NCBI GenBank assembly: GCA_934796165.1
Contig: CAKVOU010000011.1
Span: 1-64,000 of the forward strand
Direction of reading: 5' to 3'
Length of the DNA: 64,000 bases
Source of the DNA: an uncultured Eubacteriales bacterium
GTDB taxonomy: Bacteria; Bacillota; Clostridia; Oscillospirales; CAG-272
In this document: positions 1-8,674 of the stretch, piece by piece
Position numbering within the stretch: the first letter of the stretch is position 1
Layout: the number at the start of each line of letters is the position of its first letter
Translations under genes and position numbers: made by a program
Notes under the pieces: model-generated
Databases searched by the model: none
What the model was told of the DNA's origin: nothing
Seen by the model: the letters and a program-made list of their open reading frames with translations, nothing else

Positions 1-480
<480 letters not shown>

Positions 481-484
<4 letters not shown>

Positions 485-954
485 GCTTTGAGTTAATCGC
501 GCTCTACCTTTTGTACCCTCTCTTCGGACTCTGTACCATCTGCACCCTTTCCCGATACCGGATGCGTGTTGCAACCGCGGTTTACACGGTCGCGTTTTTC
601 GTGCTGTTCCTGTACCTGCCGGTCTATGCCGGAAACGATCTGCTCCGGATCCTGTTCAGCGGGGAATCCATTGACTGGTCGTTTGCCTTTTACCGGGATA
701 CGACCTGGAATGCGTTCCAGAATGTCACGTCCTATCTGACCTTGCCGTTCTTTGTGGCGATCATTGTTTCGGTGTTCTTATGCCTGTCCGCCGTTTCGGT
801 GGCGATTGCGGCAATCCATGCTGTCCGCGAGCTGCGGCGGCGCCGGGAGCCGTACCGCATTGTATCCCGCTGTACGGTAAGAAAGATCGGGACCCTTCGC
901 CGGGTTCCGAGAATATACAGATTCTGTCAGACCTTTTGTCGGTATAACTGTTGA
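481..954 (+). CDS. Small membrane protein of unknown function
   Basis: The product is 157 residues. Hydrophobic segments lie at about residues 4-24, 30-50 and 90-115, followed by a basic Arg-rich tail, which suggests a small inner-membrane protein with its C-terminus in the cytoplasm. I do not recognise a family. The ATG overlaps the stop of the preceding open frame and a purine-rich GAAAGCGGGG lies upstream. The next gene, a pilin-like protein, starts 65 bases downstream in the same direction, so the two could share a transcript, but nothing else ties them functionally. Confidence 0.5.
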
Positions 955-1019
955 TGGGCGGCGCAACCGGAAGTTGCACCCCTCATCCACAATTTACCGA
1001 ACAAAAGGAGATTTATATC

Positions 1020-2423
1020 ATGAATAGAAATAAGAAGGGCTTTACCATCGTAGAGCTCGTTATCGTTATTGCCATTTTGGCAATTCTTGCGGCGGTGCTG
1101 ATCCCGACGTTTGCAAGCCTGATTAAGAAGGCAAACGAAGCAAACGCGCAGACCGAGGCAAAGAACCTGATTACCGAGATGCTTGCGAACATCCTTGACA
1201 AAGACGGTGACGCAGATCTGATCGTTGTTTCCAGGAAGGGCAACGACGTCTATGTTTACGGTTACAGCAAAGAAGCGGGGAAAATGATTTCCTATCATAC
1301 CGCAAAATCCATTCCCTCCGGCAAGACTTTTGAGCTATATGCAAATGAGTTGCTGGCGGAAATGAAGGATAAAGGCGCGGTGACGGAGGTTACCGGTCTT
1401 GCAGTAGACGACTGGCGTCAGCCCGCAAAGACGAAGGAAATCGTCGACCAGCTCGGATCCAAGAGCGAAGATATGATCGTCTTTGCAAATTACAAGATCG
1501 CTGCCGATAAGTTCCTGTACGAAAAAGCTTTCTCCGTCAACGGTAAGACCTTTGACGACATTTCGGAAGCGGTTGCTGCTGCGGCAAACTCCAAGGGCGC
1601 GACCACGATCACTCTGTGCAGAAACGAAGCGGTCAATTATACAGCGTCTGCGCCGACAACTCTGAAGAACGTTACATTCAAGGCTGCCGACGGTGTGAAG
1701 GTCAACGGCGTGAAGCTCATTGCGGAAAGATCTTCCAATAAATTGACGCTTGATAATATCAAATTTGAGGGGTTTGACTTTACCGATAAAGTAGTGATTG
1801 GTCAGGACGGTACCAATTATGGTTATTCCCAGTGTTCCAACATTATTTTCGAAAACTGCACGTTCGATATGTCCGAATCTGGCGAGGAATACCCCGATGC
1901 TATTAAACGTGGCAGTGTTGCGGTTAGAGGAAATATTGCAGATAAAGAGAAAACCGCGTATTTGGATGGAGTAACGATCAAGAATTGCACTTTTACAAAT
2001 GCTCGTCATGGTATTTTCTTGGGGAAGGCACGCAATGTTACCATTGAAGACTGTACATTCACCAATTGTTCCGGTTATGCGATCAGATTTGATGATGTTG
2101 CAGGAAATCTTACAATCAGAAACAATACGGCAGACAACACAGCCGGTTTCCTGACCATCAACACGGTCGGCAATAATTACAGCACCAATGATTCTGCAAC
2201 CAATATTGTTATTGAGAACAACACCGTTACCAATATGACCTGCGGTAACGGGGACGTGTTTATGACCACGTATGATAACAACTCTAAAAACGGCAAGAGT
2301 ACCTATACGATTACCGGTAATAGGGTGACCTATACGCAGGCGTTTGTTGAGGAACCCCTCATCGGCTTTAGAATCAAATCCACCTACGGTCCCAGTGTTA
2401 AACAATTCATTCCCCAACAATAA
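1020..2423 (+). CDS. Type IV pilin-like protein with a beta-helix passenger domain
   Basis: The product is 467 residues. Residues 5-12 form a prepilin peptidase site (KKGFTIVE, cleavage expected between Gly7 and Phe8, with Glu12 as the conserved +5 residue), followed by a hydrophobic helix to about residue 30 as in pilins and pseudopilins. Residues 205-440 contain repeated NCTF, NVTIEDCTF, LTIRNNT and IVIENNTVTN units typical of a right-handed parallel beta-helix with an Asn ladder. The start is fixed by AAAGGAG nine bases upstream of ATG 1020; an upstream ATG in frame has no such site. The second half is visibly more AT-rich than neighbouring genes. No pilus assembly gene is in the window. 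A surface or secreted carbohydrate-binding role is inference. Confidence 0.75.
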   Translation: MNRNKKGFTIVELVIVIAILAILAAVLIPTFASLIKKANEANAQTEAKNLITEMLANILDKDGDADLIVVSRKGNDVYVYGYSKEAGKMISYHTAKSIPSGKTFELYANELLAEMKDKGAVTEVTGLAVDDWRQPAKTKEIVDQLGSKSEDMIVFANYKIAADKFLYEKAFSVNGKTFDDISEAVAAAANSKGATTITLCRNEAVNYTASAPTTLKNVTFKAADGVKVNGVKLIAERSSNKLTLDNIKFEGFDFTDKVVIGQDGTNYGYSQCSNIIFENCTFDMSESGEEYPDAIKRGSVAVRGNIADKEKTAYLDGVTIKNCTFTNARHGIFLGKARNVTIEDCTFTNCSGYAIRFDDVAGNLTIRNNTADNTAGFLTINTVGNNYSTNDSATNIVIENNTVTNMTCGNGDVFMTTYDNNSKNGKSTYTITGNRVTYTQAFVEEPLIGFRIKSTYGPSVKQFIPQQ

Positions 2424-2456
2424 TCAGTAAACCAAAATTTCCCCGCTCTGCGGGAT

Positions 2457-2497
2457 AAAAAGCCCCCGCCGCCTCCCAAGAGGCGGCGGGGGCTTTT
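2457..2497 (+). terminator. Rho-independent terminator after the pilin-like gene
   Basis: A 17-18 bp GC-rich inverted repeat starts AAAAGCCCCCGCCGCCTC and is followed by TTTT. It can also act on the minus strand because A and T runs flank both sides. Confidence 0.9.
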
Positions 2498-2731
2498 GCG
2501 TGGTTTGTCACGTTCATTTTGACAATAATTTTCGCTGGCATTTGTGCAATTTAACCAGATTATTCTTTGAATTGCATGAATTATTGACGTTTATATCAAT
2601 GCGCGCGGATAATATCACATTTTTGTCGCAATTTCGACATACATTGCTGGGATTCCAACTTGCTTTCACTGGCTTGTACTGTTATAATAAAAATGTAACA
2701 CAAAGCAAAGCATTTTTGTATAAAATGACGG
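2498..2731. other. AT-rich intergenic stretch without a gene
   Basis: No convincing gene is present between the pilin terminator and the 3' end of the TetR gene. The stretch is clearly more AT-rich than the surroundings and holds small inverted repeats (TGTCG/CGACA at 2624-2639, ATTGA/TCAAT near 2583-2600) and one promoter-like sequence. A 99-residue open frame across it has no ribosome binding site or recognisable composition. Confidence 0.6.
2660..2688 (+). promoter_or_regulatory. Promoter-like sequence pointing into the 3' end of the TetR gene
   Basis: TTGCTT, a 17-base spacer and a perfect TATAAT are present on the plus strand. No plus-strand gene follows for 800 bases, so it would produce RNA antisense to the TetR gene, or it may be a chance match in AT-rich DNA. 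Confidence 0.35.
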
Positions 2732-3340
2732 TTACCGTCGAGCCTGATCATAGGGTGACAACACGGATACGTTTTTGTTGGAAAAATCTCTCAGTTTGAC
2801 ATTCTCATATTTTGCAATGTGCTCGCGCAATTCGTTTTCCGAGAGAAATTCGCAGGCGGGCAGATTGTAAAGGATCCGAAGGTAAACCTCTTCAACGGAT
2901 GCCGAAAAATAATGCTTTGCCCAATCCTCAAGAATCCATGAGATAATGACGCTCGACGCGCGGGCGGGAGTGAAGCCCGTCCAATCGGACGAGAGCGTTG
3001 AGAGAACGGTGGGGAACAACTTAGCGCCTTCTTCATCGCGCAGCAGATTGCCGTAAATGCGGTAATTGTTACGGATGATGGTGAGGATGACATTGGTCAG
3101 ATCACGGAAGGTTGCGTCGTTCCCGCTGACGGCAATACAGCTTTCGAGTTGTTTGTTCAACGCCTTGACGGCGAGATCGTATTTATTATCAAACAGCCGG
3201 TAAAACGATTGATTGCTGATATTACAAGCGGCAGCAACGGAAGTGATACGGATAGAGGAAAATGACTGCTGTTCCAAGAGCTTGAGAAACGCAGCCTTGA
3301 CCTTTTCCTCAGATGCCGATTTTTTGATTGGCTGATTCAT
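2732..3340 (-). CDS. TetR-family transcriptional regulator
   Basis: The product is 202 residues. A helix-turn-helix lies at about residues 10-55: the segment from FLKLLEQQSF through SIRITSVAAACNISNQSFYR to LFDNKYDLAVKAL has the TetR layout, with recognition helix ISNQSFYRLF. The C-terminal two thirds is an all-helical ligand-binding and dimerisation domain without a recognisable substrate signature. Two ATGs are adjacent; AGGAGG is better spaced from the inner one at 3340. It is transcribed away from the sugar operon that starts at 3494 and is the obvious candidate regulator for it. A small GACGG/CCGTC hairpin followed by ATTTTAT overlaps its stop codon and may terminate transcription. Confidence 0.8.
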   Translation of the reverse strand: MNQPIKKSASEEKVKAAFLKLLEQQSFSSIRITSVAAACNISNQSFYRLFDNKYDLAVKALNKQLESCIAVSGNDATFRDLTNVILTIIRNNYRIYGNLLRDEEGAKLFPTVLSTLSSDWTGFTPARASSVIISWILEDWAKHYFSASVEEVYLRILYNLPACEFLSENELREHIAKYENVKLRDFSNKNVSVLSPYDQARR

Positions 3341-3370
3341 CATGTCCCTCCTGATTCCGGCAATACATAT

Positions 3371-3399
3371 ATTATAACATATTGTTTCGCAATTGTCAA
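3371..3399 (-). promoter_or_regulatory. Consensus sigma-A promoter of the TetR gene
   Basis: On the minus strand this reads TTGACA, 17 bases, TATAAT, a perfect vegetative consensus about 30 bases upstream of the start codon. No equally clear promoter for the divergent plus-strand operon is visible in the same gap. Confidence 0.85.
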
Positions 3400-3493
3400 C
3401 TGAACGTTAAAATTGCGCTTACCGCCGCAGCAGAAAACACTACGGTTTCCGGGCGGGAACGGCGCCGATTCTTGCTTTTTTCGGAGGAATGCG

Positions 3494-4471
3494 ATGAGAT
3501 GTCTTGCCTGCGATTTCGGGGGGAGCTCTGTCAAATATGCGCTGGTTGACCATGATGCAAATCTGACGGATAGCGGTTCGGTCCCAGCACCACTTTCCTC
3601 CAAGGAGGAGTTTGTCGGAACGATATCCCATTTATATGAACACTTCCGGGATCGCGTAGACGGCATTGCAATCAGCCTTCCCGGACTACTCGACCCCCGA
3701 ACCGGTGTGCATTATGGTTCGGGTGCCTATTCTTCGATCCTCAAGGGGGAGAATATTGTCCACCTGGTCACGGAACGATGCGGCGTTAGGGTTTCTGCCG
3801 AAAATGACGGCAAGTGCGGCGCACTTGCAGAGGCATGGTGCGGATCACTTTCCAATGTAAAGACAGGTGTCGTGTTGGTACTCGGTACGGCAATCGGCGG
3901 TGGGGTAATCGTCAACGGCGATGTTCTGCACGGACGTAGCTTTTCCGCCGGGGAGTTCTCCTTTTCTGTGACCGGTGGTGACGGATACAGTATGCTGAAT
4001 GAGGCTTGGATGAATGTCGGGATGATCGGGCTGACCTACAAAGTCTGCAAGTACAAGAACCTCGATTTTACCATACAGGATGCGTCGCCGATGCTGTTGA
4101 AATACGACCGTATCTTCGGTTCCCGTTTTCCCGGACCGACGGGCTCTCCTATAAAAATCAAAGCGGATGGGAAGCAGATATTCCGATGGCTTGATGCAAA
4201 TGATCCCGACGCTTGGCGTGCTTACCGTGAATTTCTGCATTCGCTCACAATCATGATCCATAACATTCAGATCTGTATTGCCCCCGAACGTATTTCGCTC
4301 GGCGGCGGGCTGAGCCGTGAGAAACGTCTGCTGCCCGATCTCCTTGCGGAACAACAGACGTTTTATAAAGCGGGCGGTATCCCCGAATCGCTCAGATCCG
4401 AACTGACCACCAGTACCTTTCTCGGGGAATGTAACCTCATTGGTGCCACATACCGTTATATGAAAACGTAG
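3494..4471 (+). CDS. ROK-family sugar kinase, probably a beta-glucoside kinase
   Basis: The product is 325 residues. The N-terminal ACDFGGSSVK (residues 5-14) is the ROK phosphate loop, and AENDGKCGALAEAW near residue 101 carries the catalytic Asp (about 104). A second nucleotide-binding Gly-rich stretch (LGTAIGGGVIVNG) follows, and RISLGGGLS near residue 272 matches the adenosine-binding region. The Cys-rich zinc motif of most ROK kinases is absent. The start is ATG 3494, preceded by GGAGG at 3483. The gene lies 12 bases ahead of a 6-phospho-beta-glucosidase, so phosphorylation of an imported beta-glucoside is the best inference, as with BglK-type enzymes; glucose or another hexose remains possible. 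Confidence 0.8.
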   Translation: MRCLACDFGGSSVKYALVDHDANLTDSGSVPAPLSSKEEFVGTISHLYEHFRDRVDGIAISLPGLLDPRTGVHYGSGAYSSILKGENIVHLVTERCGVRVSAENDGKCGALAEAWCGSLSNVKTGVVLVLGTAIGGGVIVNGDVLHGRSFSAGEFSFSVTGGDGYSMLNEAWMNVGMIGLTYKVCKYKNLDFTIQDASPMLLKYDRIFGSRFPGPTGSPIKIKADGKQIFRWLDANDPDAWRAYREFLHSLTIMIHNIQICIAPERISLGGGLSREKRLLPDLLAEQQTFYKAGGIPESLRSELTTSTFLGECNLIGATYRYMKT

Positions 4472-4483
4472 GGAGGTGTTCCG

Positions 4484-5887
4484 GTGTTTCCCGAAGGCTT
4501 TCTGTTCGGCGGTGCGACCGCCGCAAATCAGTGCGAAGGAGCTTACCTGGAGGACGGAAAGGGACTTTCCGTCTCGGATGTCATGCCGTTTGGGGTGCTT
4601 GCCCCGCCGGAAGAAAACGCTTCTTTTAATTTAAAGTATATCGGAATCGATTATTACCACCGTTTCCGGGAGGATATCCGCCTTTTTGCAGGCATGGGCT
4701 TTGGCGTGTACCGCTTTTCAATCGCCTGGTCGCGCATTTTCCCGCACGGAAATGAAACAGAACCGAATGAAAAAGGGCTTGCCTTTTACGACCAGGTGAT
4801 CGACGAATGTCTCAAATATCACATAGAACCGATGATCACTCTGTCACATTACGAAACGCCTCTGTACCTTGCCAAGAAATACAACGGTTTTTGCAGTCGG
4901 GAAACCATTGAATTTTTTCTGCATTACTGCGAAACGGTATTCCGACGTTACCAAGGGAAGGTACATTTGTGGCTAACCTTCAACGAAATCAATTCGGTCC
5001 TGCATCACCCTCTGCTCAGCGGGGGAATCTGGACACCGCCGGATAAACTTACCGCCACGGACAAGTATCAGGCAATCCATCACGAGCTGGTAGCGTCCGC
5101 CGCAGCGACCAAGCTCGCCCATAAAATCGATCCCAGTAACCGCGTCGGCTGTATGATTGCCTGTGTGCCGAAATACCCGCTGACCCCGGCACCGGCGGAC
5201 ATAATCCTGACCATGCGGGAAACGCAGGCGGCGGATCTGTTTGCCGACGTACAGGTGAGGGGAACATACCCCACTTATTTTGCCCGTATCCTCCGGGAGG
5301 AGGGCGCGAGCATTCATATGGAAACGGGGGATGACGAGATCCTTTTGAATACGGTCGATTTCGTGTCGTTGAGTTATTATATGTCCTCCTGTGTGTCCGC
5401 TGATTCCGCGTCAACCGCAAAGCGTTTCTTTGGGACAGCCGCCGTCAATCCGTATCTGAAGGATACCGCGTGGGGCTGGCCGATCGACCCGGAGGGACTG
5501 AGGTATTCGCTCAATCGTCTTTGGGAAAGGTACGGCAAACCGCTCTTCATCGCGGAAAACGGTATGGGGGCAAGAGATACCCTTGTACGCGGGGCGGACG
5601 GAGAGATGACGGTGGACGACACCTACCGCATTGAGTATCTCCGGGCGCATTTGTTACAGGTGGAGGCAGCAATTGCAGACGGCGTGGACGTATTCGGGTA
5701 CGCCGCGTGGGGGTGCATAGACCTGGTGAGTGCTTCGACCGCAGAAATGGAAAAGCGTTACGGATTTATTTATGTGGACCGTAACAACGACGGCTCCGGG
5801 ACGCTCGCAAGATATAAAAAGAAAAGCTACGGTTGGTATCGGCAAGTGATTGCAACGAGAGGCGAAAGTCTTGCCGAGAAGCCGTAA
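4484..5887 (+). CDS. GH1 6-phospho-beta-glucosidase
   Basis: The product is 467 residues, full length for glycoside hydrolase family 1. The N-terminal signature FPEGFLFGGATAANQCEGA is present. The acid/base Glu168 lies in TFNEIN and the nucleophile Glu358 in IAENGMG. Ser418, Lys424 and Tyr426 (STAEMEKRYGF) match the Ser-x5-Lys-x-Tyr phosphate-binding set that separates phospho-glucosidases from plain glucosidases. It should hydrolyse a 6-phosphorylated beta-glucoside to glucose-6-phosphate and an aglycone or sugar. The start is GTG 4484, behind GGGAGGTG. Since no PTS is nearby, the substrate is probably phosphorylated by the upstream ROK kinase after ABC import. Confidence 0.92.
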   Translation: MFPEGFLFGGATAANQCEGAYLEDGKGLSVSDVMPFGVLAPPEENASFNLKYIGIDYYHRFREDIRLFAGMGFGVYRFSIAWSRIFPHGNETEPNEKGLAFYDQVIDECLKYHIEPMITLSHYETPLYLAKKYNGFCSRETIEFFLHYCETVFRRYQGKVHLWLTFNEINSVLHHPLLSGGIWTPPDKLTATDKYQAIHHELVASAAATKLAHKIDPSNRVGCMIACVPKYPLTPAPADIILTMRETQAADLFADVQVRGTYPTYFARILREEGASIHMETGDDEILLNTVDFVSLSYYMSSCVSADSASTAKRFFGTAAVNPYLKDTAWGWPIDPEGLRYSLNRLWERYGKPLFIAENGMGARDTLVRGADGEMTVDDTYRIEYLRAHLLQVEAAIADGVDVFGYAAWGCIDLVSASTAEMEKRYGFIYVDRNNDGSGTLARYKKKSYGWYRQVIATRGESLAEKP

Positions 5888-5926
5888 GAGATTACACCAA
5901 AATCAAACCGAAAAAGGAGAGTAACT

Positions 5927-6466
5927 ATGTCAGAAGAAAAAACAACGGTGTACCCTTATCGCCCGCCGAAAAAGTATCCGGCAAAGGACCTGCACGGCAG
6001 AGTAAGATTCGGGCGGATCTTCTATCATGATTTCAAACGAGCCCAGAAATTCTTCGTAAATGTGTTCGGTTGGGATATGATCGATGCCGTTTTCCTTGGA
6101 ATCGACGATTATGAACACCGTCCGTTGTTTGTTGCGACGGGTCCCTCTCAGATCGGTTATGAGGGACTTGTTCCCGGGCTGATGAACACCCGTCTTTATT
6201 ATGACGCGACCGGGGAAGAGAAGCCGTTTTTCATGATGGAGGTCCACATGGACGAACCCATTACCAATACGCTGGATAAGGTTGTCGCACTTGGCGGGAA
6301 GGTGCTTCATTGTAACAAATCCGCGGCGAGCGACGGCAACGAAGATGCCAACTGGCTTAGCGGTGCGGACATAGAGGATCCCGCCGGACACAAGATTTTT
6401 TTGTGGAAATGTCCAGCTTCCCGTACCTGGGAAGAGCCGGAAGCCGGATATGACAAGGAGGAATGA
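5927..6466 (+). CDS. VOC-superfamily (glyoxalase/bleomycin-resistance fold) protein
   Basis: The product is 179 residues. GRVRFGRIFYHDFKRAQKFF followed by VNVFGWDM is the first beta-alpha-beta unit of a VOC domain, and the end KVVALGGKVLH followed by DIEDPAGHKIFLWKC is the second. The metal-ligand positions cannot be assigned with confidence. The reaction is unknown; VOC proteins include glyoxalases, ring-cleaving dioxygenases and epimerases. It sits inside the sugar operon 39 bases after the glucosidase and is followed by a second VOC gene overlapping its stop codon, so the pair may form one heteromeric enzyme. The ATG follows AAAAAGGAG. Confidence 0.8.
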   Translation: MSEEKTTVYPYRPPKKYPAKDLHGRVRFGRIFYHDFKRAQKFFVNVFGWDMIDAVFLGIDDYEHRPLFVATGPSQIGYEGLVPGLMNTRLYYDATGEEKPFFMMEVHMDEPITNTLDKVVALGGKVLHCNKSAASDGNEDANWLSGADIEDPAGHKIFLWKCPASRTWEEPEAGYDKEE

Positions 6467-6471
6467 GCAAG

Positions 6472-7137
6472 ATGAACAGAATATACACCTGTTATAACTG
6501 CGGCTTCATCTGGAAGTGCGATGAGAACCACATCCCAAACGTCTGTCCGACCTGCGGTCTCGGACCGGAATATTACCTTTCTGAGCCGGGTGAGGATATT
6601 TCCAAGCGGCGTATCCATGTGGACCCGCCCAAGCCCATTCCGGATTGGGATCGCTATGATACCCGCTATCATCCGCCGCGTCATTTTCCCGCACATTCGC
6701 GTAACGGGCGTATCCGCCGTTTCGTGCTCGGCTATGACGATGATCAGGCAGAGGTGATGCGCAAGTTTTATCAGGACATTTTCGGATGGGACATTTATAA
6801 TTGCGAAGGCTCCGACCCCAAAACGCCGCTCATGTTCTGTGCGACAGGTCCGGGTCACGCAAACTGGGAGCCAAGCGTTCCAAGCTTTATATACGGTTAT
6901 CTTCGTCCGAGGAAGGACGATCCGACCGGCAAGGATCCGCTCTTTATGATCGAAGTTGATAATATTGACGAAACGGTAAAGAAGGTAGAGGAATTCGGTG
7001 GCAAGTTGCTCCGCGACAAGTATACGGAGAACGGACAGCTCTGCGCGGTGATCGAGGACAGTGAGGGGTACGCGTGGTACCTCTGGCAGACGCCGGACAC
7101 CGTGACATGGGACGAACCGGAATCGCAGACGATCTGA
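6472..7137 (+). CDS. VOC-fold protein with an N-terminal zinc ribbon
   Basis: The product is 221 residues. Residues 7-10 (CYNC) and 25-28 (CPTC) form a rubredoxin-like four-Cys knuckle, and the VOC domain occupies about residues 75-215 (MRKFYQDIFGWDIYN through VIEDSEGYAWYLWQ). I chose ATG 6472 because AAGGAGG is ten bases upstream; an in-frame ATG at 6463 overlaps the previous stop codon but sits only one base from that site. The closest relative in the window is the preceding VOC gene (shared FGWD and C-terminal LWQ/LWK patterns), suggesting duplication followed by gain of the metal knuckle. A dioxygenase-like or isomerase role on the aglycone is speculation. Confidence 0.78.
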   Translation: MNRIYTCYNCGFIWKCDENHIPNVCPTCGLGPEYYLSEPGEDISKRRIHVDPPKPIPDWDRYDTRYHPPRHFPAHSRNGRIRRFVLGYDDDQAEVMRKFYQDIFGWDIYNCEGSDPKTPLMFCATGPGHANWEPSVPSFIYGYLRPRKDDPTGKDPLFMIEVDNIDETVKKVEEFGGKLLRDKYTENGQLCAVIEDSEGYAWYLWQTPDTVTWDEPESQTI

Positions 7138-7159
7138 ATTACCTGAAAAGAGGAACGGT

Positions 7160-8674
7160 ATGGAGTATTCGGTAACGCCAACACTGATCTTGAAGCATAT
7201 GTCCAAGCATTTCGGACCCGTCCGGGCGGTGAATGATGTATCGTTGGAGTTTTTGCCGGGGGAGGTCCGGGGACTCATCGGAGAGAACGGGTCAGGAAAA
7301 TCCACCCTGTCAGCGATGATCTGCGGATCCTATAAGCCCACCGCCGGATCCATGATTTATCACGGAACGCCGTATTCTCCGCAGTCGGTGCTGGATGCAA
7401 GAAACAAGGGGATAGCGGTCCTGCTCCAGGAACGCGGCACGATCGACGGCATGACGGTTGCGGAAAACATATTCATCGGATTTGAGAGTCGGTTCCGCGG
7501 AGCCTTTGGTATCAGTCGAGAAAAGATGCGGAAGGAGGCGGAGACGCTTCTGCATGACATCGGCGCGGACCACATTCATCCGAACGATTCCGTGGACGCC
7601 TATAAATTTGAGGACCGCAAACTGGTGGAGGTTGCACGGGCACTGTACACAAATCCCGAGATCCTGATTGTCGATGAAACAACCTCAGCACTTTCCCTTT
7701 CTGGACGTGAGGCGATCTACCGGATTATCCGTCGGTTCCGTGAAGAAGGGAAGATCGTTATTTTCATCGGTCATGACCTTGACGAAATCATTTCGGTTTG
7801 TGACAAAGCAACGGTACTCAAGGACGGTAAGTTTGTTGCGACGATCGAAGGAGAGGACATGACTCCACAGAAGATGCGGAGTCTGATGATCGGCAGAGAA
7901 AACCTCGGGCATTATTACCGTGAAGATTTTACCCCCGAATACGAAAAGGGTCACGTTGTGTTACGCGCGGAGCATTTGTTCTACGGCAAGACTGTTCGGG
8001 ATGTTTCTCTTGAGTTACACGAACGGGAGATCCTCGGTATATGCGGTCTTTCCGACAGTGGAATGCATGATCTGGCAAAAGCATTGTTCGGAGCAATTGA
8101 ACTGGAAGACGGAAAAGTGACTGTCCCGGCGGCAAAGGGAGGATCGATCCGGACTCCGGTACAGGCGGTGAGGGCAAAGATTGCCTATCTCCCGAAGGAC
8201 AGAGACACTGAATCGTTGTTTTTGCAAGCAACCATCAAGGACAATATTGCTATCACTTGCTTTGATCAGAAGAAACTTGGACCCTTCATCAACAAACGGC
8301 ATTTGAAACGAGTCGCGGTAAGTGAAGCAGAATCTCTCAATCTCAAATGCAGCAGTCTGAATCAATACGTCGCGGAGCTGTCGGGGGGCAATAAACAAAA
8401 GGTCGTTGTCGCCAAATGGCTTGCTAACCAAGCAGATATTCTGATCATGGACTGCCCAACGCGTGGGATTGACGTTGGTGTCAAAGCGTCGATCTACGAT
8501 TTGATCCGCGAATTGAAGGCTCATGGAAAATCCATCATCATGCTGTCCGAGGAAATGGCGGAGATCATCGGCATGGCGGACAGAATCTTGATCATCAAGG
8601 AAGGTGCCGTTTCGGGTGAATTCATGCGGTCGGAACAATTGACCGAACAAATGATAGTGGAGAAGATCATATGA
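7160..8674 (+). CDS. Ribose/galactoside-type ABC importer ATP-binding protein
   Basis: The product is 504 residues with two fused nucleotide-binding domains, the RbsA/MglA arrangement. Domain 1 has Walker A GENGSGKST (residues 41-49) and Walker B ILIVDETTSALS. Domain 2 has a degenerate Walker A (GLSDSGMHDL), an intact signature (AELSGGNKQKVVVAKWLA) and Walker B ILIMDCPTRGID. The signature loop of domain 1 is unusual (YKFEDRKLVEVARAL where LS-G-QQ is expected), so one composite ATPase site is probable. It energises sugar import with the two permeases and the lipoprotein encoded downstream. The stop codon overlaps the next start by four bases. Confidence 0.92.
   Translation: MEYSVTPTLILKHMSKHFGPVRAVNDVSLEFLPGEVRGLIGENGSGKSTLSAMICGSYKPTAGSMIYHGTPYSPQSVLDARNKGIAVLLQERGTIDGMTVAENIFIGFESRFRGAFGISREKMRKEAETLLHDIGADHIHPNDSVDAYKFEDRKLVEVARALYTNPEILIVDETTSALSLSGREAIYRIIRRFREEGKIVIFIGHDLDEIISVCDKATVLKDGKFVATIEGEDMTPQKMRSLMIGRENLGHYYREDFTPEYEKGHVVLRAEHLFYGKTVRDVSLELHEREILGICGLSDSGMHDLAKALFGAIELEDGKVTVPAAKGGSIRTPVQAVRAKIAYLPKDRDTESLFLQATIKDNIAITCFDQKKLGPFINKRHLKRVAVSEAESLNLKCSSLNQYVAELSGGNKQKVVVAKWLANQADILIMDCPTRGIDVGVKASIYDLIRELKAHGKSIIMLSEEMAEIIGMADRILIIKEGAVSGEFMRSEQLTEQMIVEKII

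Noticed and set aside
2500..2799. A 99-codon plus-strand frame near the TetR gene
   Set aside because: No start site, no family resemblance, and it overlaps the end of the convergent regulator gene.
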